NCBI GenBank assembly: GCA_029861085.1
Contig: JAOUAE010000098.1
Span: 1-5,276 of the forward strand
Direction of reading: 5' to 3'
From: Candidatus Nitrosopumilus sp.
Lineage (GTDB): Archaea; Thermoproteota; Nitrososphaeria; Nitrososphaerales; Nitrosopumilaceae
Length of the DNA stretch: 5,276 bases
Under the pieces are notes generated by a model. That model had not been told where the DNA came from and did not search any database. It saw only the letters and a program-made list of their open reading frames with translations. The position numbers and the translations under genes are program-made. Positions 5,023-5,276 of this stretch are shown here, piece after piece (the first letter of the stretch is position 1; each line of letters opens with the position of its first letter).

Positions 5023-5276
5023 TTGTCTGAAGACCCAGAAATTGCAAAAATAATGCAAAAAAAGATGAATGAAATGCTTAAACCAAAAAGTGAGCCCAAA
5101 ATTGAGCCTGGAATTATAGATTTGAATGACTCTAATTTTGATCAGACAGTATCTGCTGAAAATCCAACACTGGTAGATTTTTGGGCAGAGTGGTGCGGCC
5201 CATGTAAATCCATGCATCCAATATTTGAGAGTCTCTCAAAGACATATCCCAACGTAAAATTTGCAAGAGTAAATGT
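5023..5276 (+). CDS. Thioredoxin, N-terminal part (runs off the window)
   Basis: The frame is open to the window end and gives 84 complete codons when read from TTG at 5023. A charged N-terminal extension of about 30 residues (SEDPEIAKIMQKKMNEML and a Lys/Pro/Glu stretch) precedes the thioredoxin fold. The fold then reads IIDLNDSNFD, the strand TLVDFWAEWCGPCK and KFARVN. The redox site is intact as W57-C58-G59-P60-C61, the classical thioredoxin form, so it is expected to reduce protein disulfides in the cytoplasm with electrons from a thioredoxin reductase. No signal peptide is present. The TTG start is chosen because the protein then begins right where a leaderless transcript from the TATA-like box would begin. 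The alternatives are ATG at 5053, 5065 or 5074, which would shorten only the extension. The C-terminal half, including the cis-Pro loop, is outside the window. Confidence 0.9.
   Translation, partial: MSEDPEIAKIMQKKMNEMLKPKSEPKIEPGIIDLNDSNFDQTVSAENPTLVDFWAEWCGPCKSMHPIFESLSKTYPNVKFARVN

Noticed and set aside
5011..5217. Minus-strand open frame opposite the thioredoxin start
   Set aside because: It overlaps the conserved WCGPC region of thioredoxin on the other strand and shows no recognisable protein.
4834..5276. A single fused zinc ribbon-thioredoxin protein interrupted by TAG at 4978
   Set aside because: The 42-nt spacer encodes nothing conserved and contains a TATA-like box at the right distance for a separate thioredoxin start, so two genes are more likely than stop readthrough or a sequencing error.

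Overview
This window looks like chromosomal DNA of an AT-rich marine ammonia-oxidising archaeon of the Nitrosopumilus type (Nitrososphaerota/Thaumarchaeota). Four observations support this. Short intergenic gaps carry TATA-like boxes 25-30 nt before start codons, with no convincing Shine-Dalgarno sequences. An archease gene and a tiny CxxC/CxxC zinc ribbon are present. The two large genes encode the acidic, Thr/Pro/Glu-rich modular exported proteins typical of this group. The assignment rests on protein style and general knowledge, not on a database search.

Layout, all on the + strand. (1) 1-171: 3' end of an archease gene, the partner of the RtcB RNA ligase. (2) 250-1875: a 541-aa exported protein. 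It has a signal peptide, an N-terminal beta-rich domain, an Ig-like domain and a Pro/Glu/Lys/Thr linker. These are followed by three copies of a ~49-aa aromatic, acidic repeat, a two-cysteine loop, a CFI-box-like C-terminal domain and a final transmembrane helix with a basic tail. (3) 1991-4786: a 931-aa exported protein. It has a signal peptide, six NHL repeats (a six-bladed propeller) and a Ser linker, then three fibronectin type III domains, an Ig-like domain and the same linker. It ends with two copies of the same ~49-aa repeat, the same two-cysteine loop and an aromatic tail, without a membrane anchor. (4) 4834-4980: a 48-aa zinc ribbon protein. (5) 5023 to the window end: the N-terminal part of a thioredoxin with an intact WCGPC active site, probably starting at a TTG codon.

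The most striking feature is the relation between the two large genes. Their Ig-like domains have diverged clearly, yet the DNA of the adjoining linker and first repeat is almost identical (174 of 176 bases) although the copies lie 3.4 kb apart. Within gene 1 the first two repeat units differ at 3 of 147 bases, all synonymous. This fits recent duplication or gene conversion of a repeat module shared by two neighbouring cell-surface proteins. One is apparently membrane-anchored and the other apparently released or held by another route. A joint role as an anchored/secreted surface pair (adhesion, scaffold or envelope assembly) is inference; nothing in the sequence shows a catalytic activity in either protein.

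No tRNA, rRNA, CRISPR array, insertion sequence or integrase was seen. No stretch without a gene exceeds 120 bases.
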